Shown here: positions 7,318-14,968 of the stretch, in pieces | Numbering within the stretch: position 1 is the stretch's first letter | How the letters are laid out: each line of letters starts with the position of its first letter | NCBI GenBank assembly: GCA_035640715.1 | Contig: DASQVO010000029.1 | Location: forward strand, 1-17,117 | DNA: 17,117 bases | Direction: 5' to 3' | Source: DASQVO01 sp035640715 | GTDB taxonomy: Bacteria; Actinomycetota; Actinomycetes; Streptosporangiales; Streptosporangiaceae | Notes under the pieces: model-generated | Told to the model about the DNA's origin: nothing | The model's input: the letters and a program-made list of their open reading frames with translations, nothing else | Database searches by the model: none | Translations under genes and position numbers: made by a program

Positions 7318-8576
7318 GGGGGGGCCGCCCGGGTCGCCCACGCCGTGCCGCCTTCCGGGTTCGTGGCGGTGACACGGCACCAGAGGACCTTGCCGATGTC
7401 GGCGGCGCTGGGCGTGTACTGCCGGGCGCCCGATACCTGGACGGTGCTGAGCTGTGCGGCCGTCGGTGAGGTACCTGGGGCAACGTTCGGCGAGGGATTG
7501 CTGCGGAGCCAGGCGTACTGGTACGTCCCGTTCGCCATGTTCTCCCACTCACCCCTGGTGCAGGTGAGCATCTTGCCCGTCTGGCCGGAGCCGGCCACCT
7601 CGGGCGACTCGGTGTTCGCCGGCGGAGCGTTCAGCTCTTTGACCCGGGGAGCGCGGTAGAAAAGGCCGGTCTCGTGGTTCTGAATCCCCACGTACCCGGC
7701 AGCGAACTGGCGCGCCGTCGACGGCGGGTCACCATTGCGCGACGAGCGCCAGGGGATGGCGTTGTCGTACTGGTTGATGATCCGGCCGTCCACCAGGATC
7801 GTGTACTGCTGGCCCACCAGCCGGATCTCCATCGTGTGCCACGCCCCCTTGGCGCGGTCGGCGACATGTGAAGAGGTGGCGTCCAGGTTGGCAAAGTTGT
7901 AGACGGACCCCGTCTTGATCGGGTCGCCGTTGGTGCCGTCAAGCACCTGGATCTCCTCGCCGCAGTAAATCGCGTACCAAGCCATGGCGCTGAGGGTGTC
8001 GCCGTTGGCCGCACCGGTCCTGCCGCAGTACGTGCGGTTCCCGGGATCGGCGCTGGCCGGGTCACTCGCGTACTGCTGCGCAGGCGGCCACGGCCCGGAC
8101 CTGCCGGGCCAGCTGTAGCTATAACCGGTGGGCCGGCTGGCGACCGGGACCCTCAGGTCCGGGAAGCGCACGAAGACGCCGCCGTTCAGGCCCTGGCCGA
8201 TGGGATGGGGGTCACGGAAGTCGACCCGGTAGATGATGTTCCGGTATTCCTGACCGGGGTACCAGAGCATCCCGAGCCCGCCGTTGGTCATAAGCGAGCC
8301 ATCGGGTTGCAGCACCATGCTCCCGGCGCCAACCTGAATCCATTTGTCGAGCGAGTGCGGCGTGCCGGTGGCGGTGCCATCGAAGATCGTCGTGAATCCG
8401 GGATCGTGCTGTGGCCGGCCCGGCGAGGCCGGCCACCGCGACGAGGCGGATGCCGGATGTGACGCGGACGGCAGCGTGCACGACAGCCCGGAAAGCGCCA
8501 GGAGCGCTACCGCGGCGCGCGCCCAGAAGCGCGCCCGGCGTGCAGGCGGCCGGCCTGGAAAAGCGGTGTACGTCAT
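7299..8576 (-). CDS. exported DUF1080 / 3-keto-glycoside hydrolase-like protein with Ig-like domain
   Basis: A 425-residue exported protein. Residues 1 to about 42 form a signal sequence (RRARFWARAAVALLALSGLSC); a weak lipobox ends at Cys33. The DUF1080 (3-keto-disaccharide hydrolase, concanavalin-like) domain spans about 60-318, with FDGTATGTPHSLDKW, LNGGVFVRFPDL, YCGEEIQVLD, WHTMEIRLVGQQYTILVDGR and the closing GYVGIQNHETGLFYR then APRVKEL. Residues about 325-420 form a bacterial Ig-like domain (GKMLTCTRGEWE, then DIGKVLWCRVTATNPEGG). DUF1080 proteins are known as hydrolases or lyases of 3-keto-glycosides and as glycan-cleaving proteins. GGAGGAG precedes the ATG at 8576. The gene follows the TIM-barrel gene by 17 nt. 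The frame ends at 7299 directly after a C7 tract; adding one C would extend the protein by about 65 residues with a PKD-like end (7111-7317). Confidence 0.85.
   Translation of the reverse strand: MTYTAFPGRPPARRARFWARAAVALLALSGLSCTLPSASHPASASSRWPASPGRPQHDPGFTTIFDGTATGTPHSLDKWIQVGAGSMVLQPDGSLMTNGGLGMLWYPGQEYRNIIYRVDFRDPHPIGQGLNGGVFVRFPDLRVPVASRPTGYSYSWPGRSGPWPPAQQYASDPASADPGNRTYCGRTGAANGDTLSAMAWYAIYCGEEIQVLDGTNGDPIKTGSVYNFANLDATSSHVADRAKGAWHTMEIRLVGQQYTILVDGRIINQYDNAIPWRSSRNGDPPSTARQFAAGYVGIQNHETGLFYRAPRVKELNAPPANTESPEVAGSGQTGKMLTCTRGEWENMANGTYQYAWLRSNPSPNVAPGTSPTAAQLSTVQVSGARQYTPSAADIGKVLWCRVTATNPEGGTAWATRAAPPIHPAS
7318..7324 (-). other. C7 homopolymer at the frame junction
   Basis: Seven C on the minus strand (seven G on the plus) lie where the Ig-domain frame and the PKD-like frame meet. 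A -1 slip of the ribosome, or one additional C, changes the end from APPIHPAS-stop to APPNPSGQ and onward to the stop at 7111. An indel by assembly error, phase variation, and slippage during expression are all possible. Confidence 0.8.
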
Positions 8577-8593
8577 GGGTCCAGCTCCTCCGG

Positions 8594-9685
8594 CTAGCCG
8601 CGCCAGCTGGCGACGTTCTCGTAACTGATCTGGGAGAACTCCAGCGACTGGTTCGGGTGCGCGCTGTCACCGGGCGCATTGTCCTGCTCGTAGTTCGGGT
8701 GGTGGTAGCCGTGGTCACCGATCGAGTTGAGCAGCTTCTGCAGCGGGACCACGCCGGTTCCGGCCGGGACCATCGTGTAGCCGTCCGGGACGTTCGCGCG
8801 GACGCCGTCCTTGACATGGAACAGCGGGAACTGATGCGGATTCGCCGCCACCGTGGCGATCGGGTCGAAGATGTCGGTCTGCGTCTTCCCGCTGGCGTCG
8901 GTGTAGGTCTGGTAGCGGAACTGCGCCACGTACCCCCAGTAGATGTCCATCTCGAACCAGACGTACTTGGGGTCGGTGACGGTGAAGAAGTACTCCAGCC
9001 CGCGCAGCCCGGTGGATGCCGTGGGGTTACCGTTGGCGTCCAGCGGGCCGGCGTCGAGCAGGAAATCGTATTCGCCGTGGTGGTTGTGCTGGTATAGCCT
9101 GATCCCGTACTGGGTGAGGGAATACTCGCCTGCCTTGTTGAACAGGTCCGCCACCCGTGCCCAGTCAGACTTGTACCGGCTGCTGGTCGGGATACTGGGG
9201 GTGCCGAGGTAGGCCATGCCCAGCGTCGCGGCGGTGTCGAGCTGGCTCTTCCACGCGTCCGGGTTCACGACCTGGTCGATCCCGATGTGGCTGCCATTGG
9301 CGATGAGCCCGTTGCCGTCGAGCAGCTTGCGGATCTCGGCAGGCGTGATCTGCCGGCCCAGAATCGTGGTGCTCTGCGTGTAGCCGGCGAACTCGACCTG
9401 CCGGTAACCCATGCCTGACAGCTGCTCAAGGACATAGGCAAAGCCACCGTTGATTCCGTTGGCCGGATCCGGCTGCCGACTGATCACGTCACGGACGGTG
9501 TAGAGGATGATCCCGCGCTTATCGACGGGCACCGTCAACCCCTTGGAATCAGCCAAGGCCGGGCTCGACAATGGGCCGATCGACGTGAGCGCTGCCGCGC
9601 CCGCCGCCGTCCCGGCCGTCCTGGCGAGGAATTCGCGCCTGCTCATGGCACGCTCACGCTTGGTCAAGGTTCGTCTGAGGTACAT
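8594..9685 (-). CDS. Tat-exported sugar phosphate isomerase/epimerase-like TIM-barrel protein
   Basis: A 363-residue protein of the AP-endonuclease-2/xylose-isomerase-like TIM-barrel family. The N-terminus has a twin-arginine signal, SRREFLARTAG at 15-25, and a likely cleavage site after ALA near residue 45, so it works outside the membrane. The barrel begins at IILYTVRDV (59-67). Candidate metal ligands are E98 (QVEFAG), H133 (GSHIGID), H200/H202 (YQHNHHGEY), D247 (FEMDIYW) and H290 (FHVKDG), the expected spacing for a divalent-metal sugar isomerase or hydratase. AAGGAGG (9690-9696) before the ATG at 9685 favours this start over the internal Met14. It is the first gene of a two-gene operon with the DUF1080 gene and diverges from the ROK gene. 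In bacterial 3-keto-glycoside pathways such barrels process keto-sugar intermediates; that role here is inferred from context. Confidence 0.85.
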   Translation of the reverse strand: MYLRRTLTKRERAMSRREFLARTAGTAAGAAALTSIGPLSSPALADSKGLTVPVDKRGIILYTVRDVISRQPDPANGINGGFAYVLEQLSGMGYRQVEFAGYTQSTTILGRQITPAEIRKLLDGNGLIANGSHIGIDQVVNPDAWKSQLDTAATLGMAYLGTPSIPTSSRYKSDWARVADLFNKAGEYSLTQYGIRLYQHNHHGEYDFLLDAGPLDANGNPTASTGLRGLEYFFTVTDPKYVWFEMDIYWGYVAQFRYQTYTDASGKTQTDIFDPIATVAANPHQFPLFHVKDGVRANVPDGYTMVPAGTGVVPLQKLLNSIGDHGYHHPNYEQDNAPGDSAHPNQSLEFSQISYENVASWRG

Positions 9686-9916
9686 CTGTCCTCCTTCGGG
9701 GGTGGCCAGCCAGCAACCGCATGGGCAGTTCGAGAAAACGCTGCATCGGGATCTAACGCCCTAGGACGATCGAAGCTGGCTATAGACCTTACAAAGTTTT
9801 GATATGCTGTAGCATTCTTCGTCCTGCAAGTGGAGTAAGTAGTGCAGCCAGGTGGAGCCGCTCGCTTTCTGGTTCCGGCAACGGGGGAAGAATGGACGAT
9901 GCGGAGGTGAGGGAGC
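9686..9916. promoter_or_regulatory. divergent control region between the TIM-barrel gene and the ROK gene
   Basis: A 231-nt intergenic region with an AT-richer core at about 9775-9830. It contains TACAAAGTTTT at 9790-9800, whose complement AAAACTTTGTA matches the site before the importer operon in 10 of 11 bases. The overlapping ACCTTACAAAGT (9787-9798) is a partial palindrome. On the minus strand TTGCAG and CATATC, 17 nt apart, are a possible -35/-10 pair for the TIM-barrel operon. GGAGG at 9903-9907 is the ROK ribosome binding site. Auto- and cross-regulation by the ROK protein is the simplest reading. Confidence 0.55.
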
Positions 9917-11101
9917 ATGACCGTGGTGAGGCCCGAGAACGTTCACCAGGCGCGCGTTCTGCGGCACCTGCGTGATGGCGGCCCGCGTTCCCGGGCTGAG
10001 ATCGGGGACACCGTGGCACTGTCCCGCTCCAAGCTCGCTGTGGAGATCGACAGGCTTGTCGCCCGCAGTCTGGTCGAGACGAGCGGCCTCGCCGAATCCC
10101 GCGGCGGCCGCCGGTCATCCATCGTCCGGGTCTCACCGCAGATCAGGTTCCTCGGCATCGACATCGGCGCGACATCGGTCGCCGTCGCTATTACCGATGG
10201 CGAGCTGAATGTGCTTGCGTACGCCGTGGAGGCCATGGACGTGCGGAAGGGGCCGGACGCGGTGCTCGGCCGGGCTCTGGACCTCGTCACCAAGCTCCGG
10301 TCCGAAAACGCGATGCAATCCCTGGTGGGGGCGGGGGTAGGTGTCCCTGGCCCGGTCAGCTTCAGCGAGGGCATACCGGTCTCTCCGCCGATCATGCCGG
10401 GGTGGAACCAGTTCCCGGTCCGCGAGACGCTCAGTGCCGAACTGGGCTGTCCCGTCCTGGTGGACAACGACGTGAACATCATGGCGCTGGGCGAGAAGCA
10501 CGCGGGCATCGCCAAATCGGCAGACGATTTCCTTTTCGTGAAGCTGGGGACCGGTGTCGGCTGCGGCCTGGTCATCGGGGGGAACCTCTACCGAGGCGTC
10601 AGCGGCTGTGCCGGGGACATAGGCCATATCTGCGTGGACGAGAACGGCCCGACCTGCGCGTGTGGCCATGTCGGCTGCCTGGAAGCCCTCTTCAGTGGCG
10701 CGGCGCTCAGCCGCGACGCTCTCGTGGCCGCCCGCTCGGGTCGGTCCGAATTCCTGGCCCGCCGACTGGAAGAGGCCGGTACCCTCACGGCGGCCGACGT
10801 TGCCGACGCCGCGGAAGCGGGGGACGCCGCAGCGCATGCCATGATCCGGGAAGGTGGCCGCCGCGTCGGCCTGATGCTGGCGTCCCTGATCAGCTTCTTC
10901 AACCCAGGGCTGGTGGTGATCGGCGGCGGGCTGGCGCGCATCGGGCATTCCCTGCTGGCCGAGATCCGCAGTACCGCCTACCGGACCTCGCTGCCGCTGG
11001 CCACCGGGAACCTCCCCATCGTGCTGTCGGAGCTGGGTGACCGGGCCGGTGTGATCGGAGCAGCACGGCTGATCAGCGACCACGTCTTCAGCGCTGGATA
11101 G
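9917..11101 (+). CDS. ROK family transcriptional regulator
   Basis: A 394-residue sugar-responsive regulator. A winged helix-turn-helix covers about residues 8-62 (VLRHLRDGGPRSRAEIGD, then LSRSKLAVEIDRL). The ROK sugar-binding domain follows, with the phosphate loop GIDIGATS (80-87), substrate residues DNDVN (183-187), GTGVGCG (211-217) and the zinc motif GHICVDENGPTCACGHVGC (236-254; H237, C247, C249, C254). Kinase-type residues are all kept, so sugar binding is likely; catalysis is not expected in regulators with the DNA-binding domain. It is the only regulator in the window, transcribed away from the TIM-barrel operon and towards the ThuA-dehydrogenase gene. Its likely job is to repress these operons until a sugar inducer binds. 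GGAGG 9 nt upstream supports the ATG at 9917. Confidence 0.93.
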   Translation: MTVVRPENVHQARVLRHLRDGGPRSRAEIGDTVALSRSKLAVEIDRLVARSLVETSGLAESRGGRRSSIVRVSPQIRFLGIDIGATSVAVAITDGELNVLAYAVEAMDVRKGPDAVLGRALDLVTKLRSENAMQSLVGAGVGVPGPVSFSEGIPVSPPIMPGWNQFPVRETLSAELGCPVLVDNDVNIMALGEKHAGIAKSADDFLFVKLGTGVGCGLVIGGNLYRGVSGCAGDIGHICVDENGPTCACGHVGCLEALFSGAALSRDALVAARSGRSEFLARRLEEAGTLTAADVADAAEAGDAAAHAMIREGGRRVGLMLASLISFFNPGLVVIGGGLARIGHSLLAEIRSTAYRTSLPLATGNLPIVLSELGDRAGVIGAARLISDHVFSAG

Positions 11102-11140
11102 CACGCAGCGGTCTGTGGTTGTCATTGGCTGGCCCCGGCC

Positions 11141-11170
11141 GGTGTGCCGCTGGGGGGCCAGCGGCACACC
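11141..11170. terminator. 13-bp perfect hairpin between convergent genes
   Basis: GGTGTGCCGCTGG (11141-11153) and its exact reverse complement CCAGCGGCACACC (11158-11170) are separated by a GGGG loop. It lies between the ROK stop (11101) and the stop of the minus-strand ThuA/dehydrogenase gene (11197). There is no T-tract on either side, but the position and strength fit a bidirectional terminator. Confidence 0.8.
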
Positions 11171-11196
11171 GTGCACAATCCGCCACCACTTGGCGT

Positions 11197-14100
11197 TCAC
11201 ACTTTCACCTGCACCGTGCCGGTGTCGGTCGAACCGTCCGCGTAGGTGACCGTGAGATGCGCCGTGTAGGTGCCCGGGTGCGTATAGCTGTGGACCGGGT
11301 CCTGCTGGGTGGAGCGGGGGCTTCCGTCCCCGAAATCCCACTGGTAGGAAACCCCACCGGACTTGCCAGCCGAGAACTGCTCCGATAGGGGCTGCCCATT
11401 ACCAGCAGCCGACGCGCCCGGTGCCGCGTACGGCGTATCAGGGCCTCCTGTGTAGTCCACACGCCAGACCGAGGAGTCGCTGCTGATCCCGAAATACTGG
11501 TGACCGTAGTTCAGGAGATAGAGGGCACCGTCGGGACCGAACTTCCAGTCAATAAGCGTATCGTCGCCGCCATTCCAGCCGGGGGTGCTATTTAGCGGCA
11601 GGATCTGCTTGAGGCTGTCGACGAATGTTGGCTGGCCGCCCTGCCCCATCGTTTTCGGATCCATTGTGAGCGAGTGGAGGAGATTGCCGGTGTAGTCGAA
11701 GTCGGTGAGGAACCACTTGCCGTCCCAGTACCTGGGCCACGCACGCGACGGGTTCGCCGCCTTCGGGTAGCGGTAGGTCGGCCCGTCGATGATCGCCTGG
11801 CCTCCAACCACGTCACGAACCCACGGACAGTGGTACGTGGCCTGGTTGACGTCATAGGTCGGGCGAGGCTCGCTCGGGGTGCCGTTCGTCCGGGGGTAGT
11901 CCGGGCAGCCTCCCTGCGGGCTGTACCAGATGTTCGGCGACGAGGCGGGCGGGATCTTGGTGAGGCCCGTGTTGGCCGGCGAGGTGTTCTGGATGTTGGC
12001 GCAGTCGTACCAGCCGGTCGGGTCATTCGGCGCCCCGGTGCCCGGGTGCGTCCCGTCGAGGGCCCAGGCCCGGTAGGGCTGGTTATTACCGATGCAATAT
12101 GGCCAGCCGAGGTTCTGCGCGTGGTCGATTACCATCGCCTCTTCGTACTTCGCCGGGCCGAGTGCTGGGTCCGGTTTGAGAGCGTCCGGGCCGACGAACC
12201 CGGCGGTCAGGATGTCCGTCCCCGGGTCGATCGAGAGCCGGTACTGGTTCCGTACACCCATGACATAAATCTCCGGGCGCGCCTTACCCTGCTGGACCGC
12301 CTGGCTGGTGGGCGGGAAGAGGTTGGGGCCATGCGGGCCGTCCGGGATCGTGTAGGTGGAACCGATCCCAGGGGCCGGGTGCTCGCCGTTGGGAACCGGC
12401 AGCGGGTGGATGCGGTTTATCTTCCCGTTGAGGTCGTTGGTGTTGCCGGAGGTGCGGCGCGCATCGCGCCAGTAGAGGGCGGCGGGACCGGGGGTCTGCA
12501 ATGTCGGGTTGCTGTTCGAATATCCGCCATTGCCATAGTTGCCGGTGTTGTCGCCGACCCCGAAGTAGAGGTTTCCGTGCGAGTCGAAGGCCATCCCGCC
12601 GCCGGTGTGGCAGCACGCCCAGCCCTGAACCGTCCAGTGAATGATGTCGGTCCGCGAGTTCATATCGATCTGGTTCGTGTTCGGATCGAGGATGAACCGG
12701 GAGATCGTCTGCTGTGCGGTATGGTCGGTCATCACGTGGAAGCTCTCCCACGGGTCCCACTGCACGTAGATGTAGTGGTTCTGTTCAAAGTTCGGGTCCA
12801 GCGCAATCCCGATCAGGCCGAGTTCGATCTTCTGCGATCCGCGGTTCGAAGGCGGATTGCCGGTCAGGACCGAGGGGTCGTTCTCGCTGCCGTTCGACAG
12901 GTTGCCGACCACGTCGAGCATGCCGGCCTCGGTGGTGGTGTTCGTCCGCGGATCGTAGACGTGAATGGTGCCGCAGCCGCGGGCGTAGTCGGGGTTTGTA
13001 TACGGCTCCGCGCCCTGCGGGTTCGTGGGAGTCTTGTTGGGCCCGCTGGTGAATATCTCGGCCTGGCTCTGCCCATTGATCGTCGGGCCGGGAACTCCGT
13101 TGGAGTTCAGCGCCCCGTTCGGGCTGGGGTCCTGCGGGAGGTGGCTGAGCCCCATGCACGAGGCGCGGCCGATGTAGATCGCGCGGCCATCCGGCGCAAC
13201 AGCGAGACCGTCCGGCTCGCCAGCGTGATCGAGCGTGCCGGGATCGTTGGGCGGCGTCAGCCGTGTCATGTGGTAGTAGGAGGCGATTGTTGCCTTGCAG
13301 TTGCCGCGTACCATGCCGGACGTCCACTCGATGCCGCCGAGCAGCACGTCGCGGAAGTTGGTCTCCGAGTAGCTGGCGGAACCGCGGCCCATGCCGGTGT
13401 AGAACGAACGCCCTCCGGAGAAGTCGCGGCACCAGGTGATCGGGCTGTCGGTTCCGCCTGTCGAGCCGTCACCCGTGGGAACGCCCTGGTCGTGGATGCG
13501 TTCCAGGGTGTGCACGCTCCCGGTTGGGTTACCGGTCCACGAGAACCACTTGTCGGAGTGCTTCCACTGCAGGGGCGTGTCCTTCACGCCCGGGAAAACC
13601 CGATCACCGGTCGTCACGGTCTTGGTGGTAATGCCCGGCGGACTTGCCGGATCGGGCCGGGCGCCGATAAGGCCATCGAAGAACGAGCTGCTGGGCTCGA
13701 AGCTCGCGGCATTGCCGATTCCCGCGAAACCGCCGCCGGAGGCGATGTAGTCCTGGAACGCGGCCTGCTGCCCGGCGCTCAGGGTGACGCCGTTCGCGGA
13801 AAGCAGGACCACTGCCCGGTATCGGGCCAGATTGTCGCTGGTGAAGGCGCCGGGATCGGTGGATTCATCGACCGCGAAGCCGTACTCGTTGCCCAACCCG
13901 CGGATCTGGGCGACCGCCTGCGCCACCGGGTCGTCCTGCTGGTCCGCCGGTCCATGGAACACCAGCACCCGGACCGAAGCTGTCGGCGCTTGCCCCGGCG
14001 ATGCGGCCGCGGTCTGCGAGCCGACTACCCCTGCCGCTTGCCCGGGCGCTGCGAGCGAGGACATGCTCGACACGGCGAGCGCCAAGCCAAAGCACGTCAG

Positions 14101-14238
14101 GAGCACCATCGCGCGCTGCCACGCACGCCGCGGTATCAGGGTGCCCGCTGCCCGCGCGGCGTGCCCTCGTAGCAGATGGGGCCACCTTCGGCAACCAGAT
14201 ACACCATCGGTTCTCACCGCGGAACGGTCGGTCATCAT
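11197..14238 (-). CDS. exported ThuA-like / glucose-sorbosone dehydrogenase-like / PKD multidomain protein
   Basis: A 1013-residue exported protein. The long n-region (1-42) precedes a hydrophobic segment (MVLLTCFGLALAVSS, 44-58) and a likely cleavage site near 64-69. Domains in order: ThuA-like (about 89-308; VRVLVFHG, YRAVVLLSANG, GGGFAGIGNAA, GGRSFYTGMG, LLGGIEW); a beta-propeller of the PQQ-dependent glucose/sorbosone dehydrogenase type (about 335-900; EPDGLAVAPDGRAIYIG, IELGLIGIALDPNFEQNHYI, CCHTGGGMAFD, VMGVRNQYRLSIDP, FGPDGALYLLNYG); and a PKD domain (about 935-1013; YQWDFGDGS, GTYTAHLTVTYADGST). The propeller would oxidise sugar hydroxyls; CCHTGG holds the His typical of this family. 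Some ThuA landmark residues are replaced. The start at 14238 has GGAGGAG upstream; an in-frame ATG at 14331 lacks one. It is monocistronic and convergent with the ROK gene. It may generate the keto-sugar that the DUF1080 and TIM-barrel proteins then handle. Confidence 0.9.
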   Translation of the reverse strand: MMTDRSAVRTDGVSGCRRWPHLLRGHAARAAGTLIPRRAWQRAMVLLTCFGLALAVSSMSSLAAPGQAAGVVGSQTAAASPGQAPTASVRVLVFHGPADQQDDPVAQAVAQIRGLGNEYGFAVDESTDPGAFTSDNLARYRAVVLLSANGVTLSAGQQAAFQDYIASGGGFAGIGNAASFEPSSSFFDGLIGARPDPASPPGITTKTVTTGDRVFPGVKDTPLQWKHSDKWFSWTGNPTGSVHTLERIHDQGVPTGDGSTGGTDSPITWCRDFSGGRSFYTGMGRGSASYSETNFRDVLLGGIEWTSGMVRGNCKATIASYYHMTRLTPPNDPGTLDHAGEPDGLAVAPDGRAIYIGRASCMGLSHLPQDPSPNGALNSNGVPGPTINGQSQAEIFTSGPNKTPTNPQGAEPYTNPDYARGCGTIHVYDPRTNTTTEAGMLDVVGNLSNGSENDPSVLTGNPPSNRGSQKIELGLIGIALDPNFEQNHYIYVQWDPWESFHVMTDHTAQQTISRFILDPNTNQIDMNSRTDIIHWTVQGWACCHTGGGMAFDSHGNLYFGVGDNTGNYGNGGYSNSNPTLQTPGPAALYWRDARRTSGNTNDLNGKINRIHPLPVPNGEHPAPGIGSTYTIPDGPHGPNLFPPTSQAVQQGKARPEIYVMGVRNQYRLSIDPGTDILTAGFVGPDALKPDPALGPAKYEEAMVIDHAQNLGWPYCIGNNQPYRAWALDGTHPGTGAPNDPTGWYDCANIQNTSPANTGLTKIPPASSPNIWYSPQGGCPDYPRTNGTPSEPRPTYDVNQATYHCPWVRDVVGGQAIIDGPTYRYPKAANPSRAWPRYWDGKWFLTDFDYTGNLLHSLTMDPKTMGQGGQPTFVDSLKQILPLNSTPGWNGGDDTLIDWKFGPDGALYLLNYGHQYFGISSDSSVWRVDYTGGPDTPYAAPGASAAGNGQPLSEQFSAGKSGGVSYQWDFGDGSPRSTQQDPVHSYTHPGTYTAHLTVTYADGSTDTGTVQVKV

Positions 14239-14244
14239 CTGCGT

Positions 14245-14251
14245 CTCCTCC
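14245..14251 (-). promoter_or_regulatory. ribosome binding site of the ThuA/dehydrogenase gene
   Basis: GGAGGAG on the minus strand, 6 nt before the first of two tandem ATG codons (14238 and 14235). It fixes the start well downstream of the in-frame ATG at 14331. Confidence 0.75.
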
Positions 14252-14904
14252 GGCTGTGCTTCATCGTCGCGGCCGTGGTCCCACAGGTCCTGGCGGCATA
14301 CGATCAACCAGGACTCAACCTTGTTGAACACATACTCGCGGCACGTCAGGACTATGTCCAGAGACGGAACAAACTTTTTCCGCTAGTGGACAAAATAGTT
14401 GGCCTGGCTAGCGACTTCCTCTTCTCCGGAGATGATGTCGGCCCGTTCCGCGGGTACGCCACCGCCCTGCCGCGGACCCGGGGCGGTGCGGGTACTGGAT
14501 GCCTCCAGGTGGCCGAGGTCGGCCGGCGTTAGCTGCGCTAGCCGGACGGGCCGGGACGCTACGGCGTCTGAGACGGCCCGCCTGAGGCCAATTACCGAAC
14601 GGCTCCGTGCGGTTGGTGAGCTTGACGGGCGGCGGTAGCGTGCACAGCCGCTGTTCGACGCGGGCATCGGGACAGCCGTCAACGTCCGCCGAGGCACACA
14701 GGATCCCGCAGCCCAGCAGTACTCATACGAACTACAAGATCTGACGGTGCGTGGCGGGGGCGAGGCTGCAAGCGTTGATTCATATGCAGCTAGCGGAAGA
14801 AATGCCTCAGATGAACGTGAACTTTGAAGGCCAGAAGCTAGTGACCTCCGAGCAGACAGTCGCGACCGGCGTTAGCGCGGCAACCGGGACTCCTGGACGC
14901 CGGG

Positions 14905-14933
14905 CCAAGAGTGGCCTGCTCTTGGACGTTTTT
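14905..14933 (+). terminator. intrinsic-terminator-like hairpin with T-tract
   Basis: CCAAGAG (14905-14911) pairs perfectly with CTCTTGG (14919-14925) around a 7-nt loop and is followed by acgTTTTT (14926-14933). This has the layout of a Rho-independent terminator on the plus strand, rare in such GC-rich DNA. It sits just before the broken hydrolase, so it may belong to a gene lost from this region. Confidence 0.4.
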
Positions 14934-14968
14934 GCTCTGTTCGGCGCGACGCGAGAGTTCTGCCAGCT

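Larger units (their letters stand above)
14239..14968. other. 730-nt region without a convincing gene
   Basis: This stretch separates the ThuA/dehydrogenase gene from the broken hydrolase. Its GC content is lower and more uneven than in the flanking genes. Near the ThuA side it holds CAAACTTTTTC (14370-14380), matching 8 of 11 bases of the motif seen upstream of the other two minus-strand operons, and a short inverted repeat TCAAC-ctt-GTTGA (14315-14327). The promoter of the ThuA gene must lie here, but no clear -35/-10 pair stands out. Open frames at 14383-14697 (minus) and 14751-14972 (plus) show no family resemblance or good ribosome binding sites. Confidence 0.6.

Noticed and set aside
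11674..14172. An 832-codon open frame on the plus strand opposite the ThuA/dehydrogenase gene
   Set aside because: It is a by-product of high GC in the third codon position of the true gene. The opposite strand shows clear ThuA, propeller and PKD motifs with a signal sequence and ribosome binding site; this frame shows none.
14239..14331. In-frame upstream ATG at 14331 for the ThuA/dehydrogenase gene
   Set aside because: No ribosome binding site, and the 31 extra residues do not look like a signal peptide. GGAGGAG sits before 14238.
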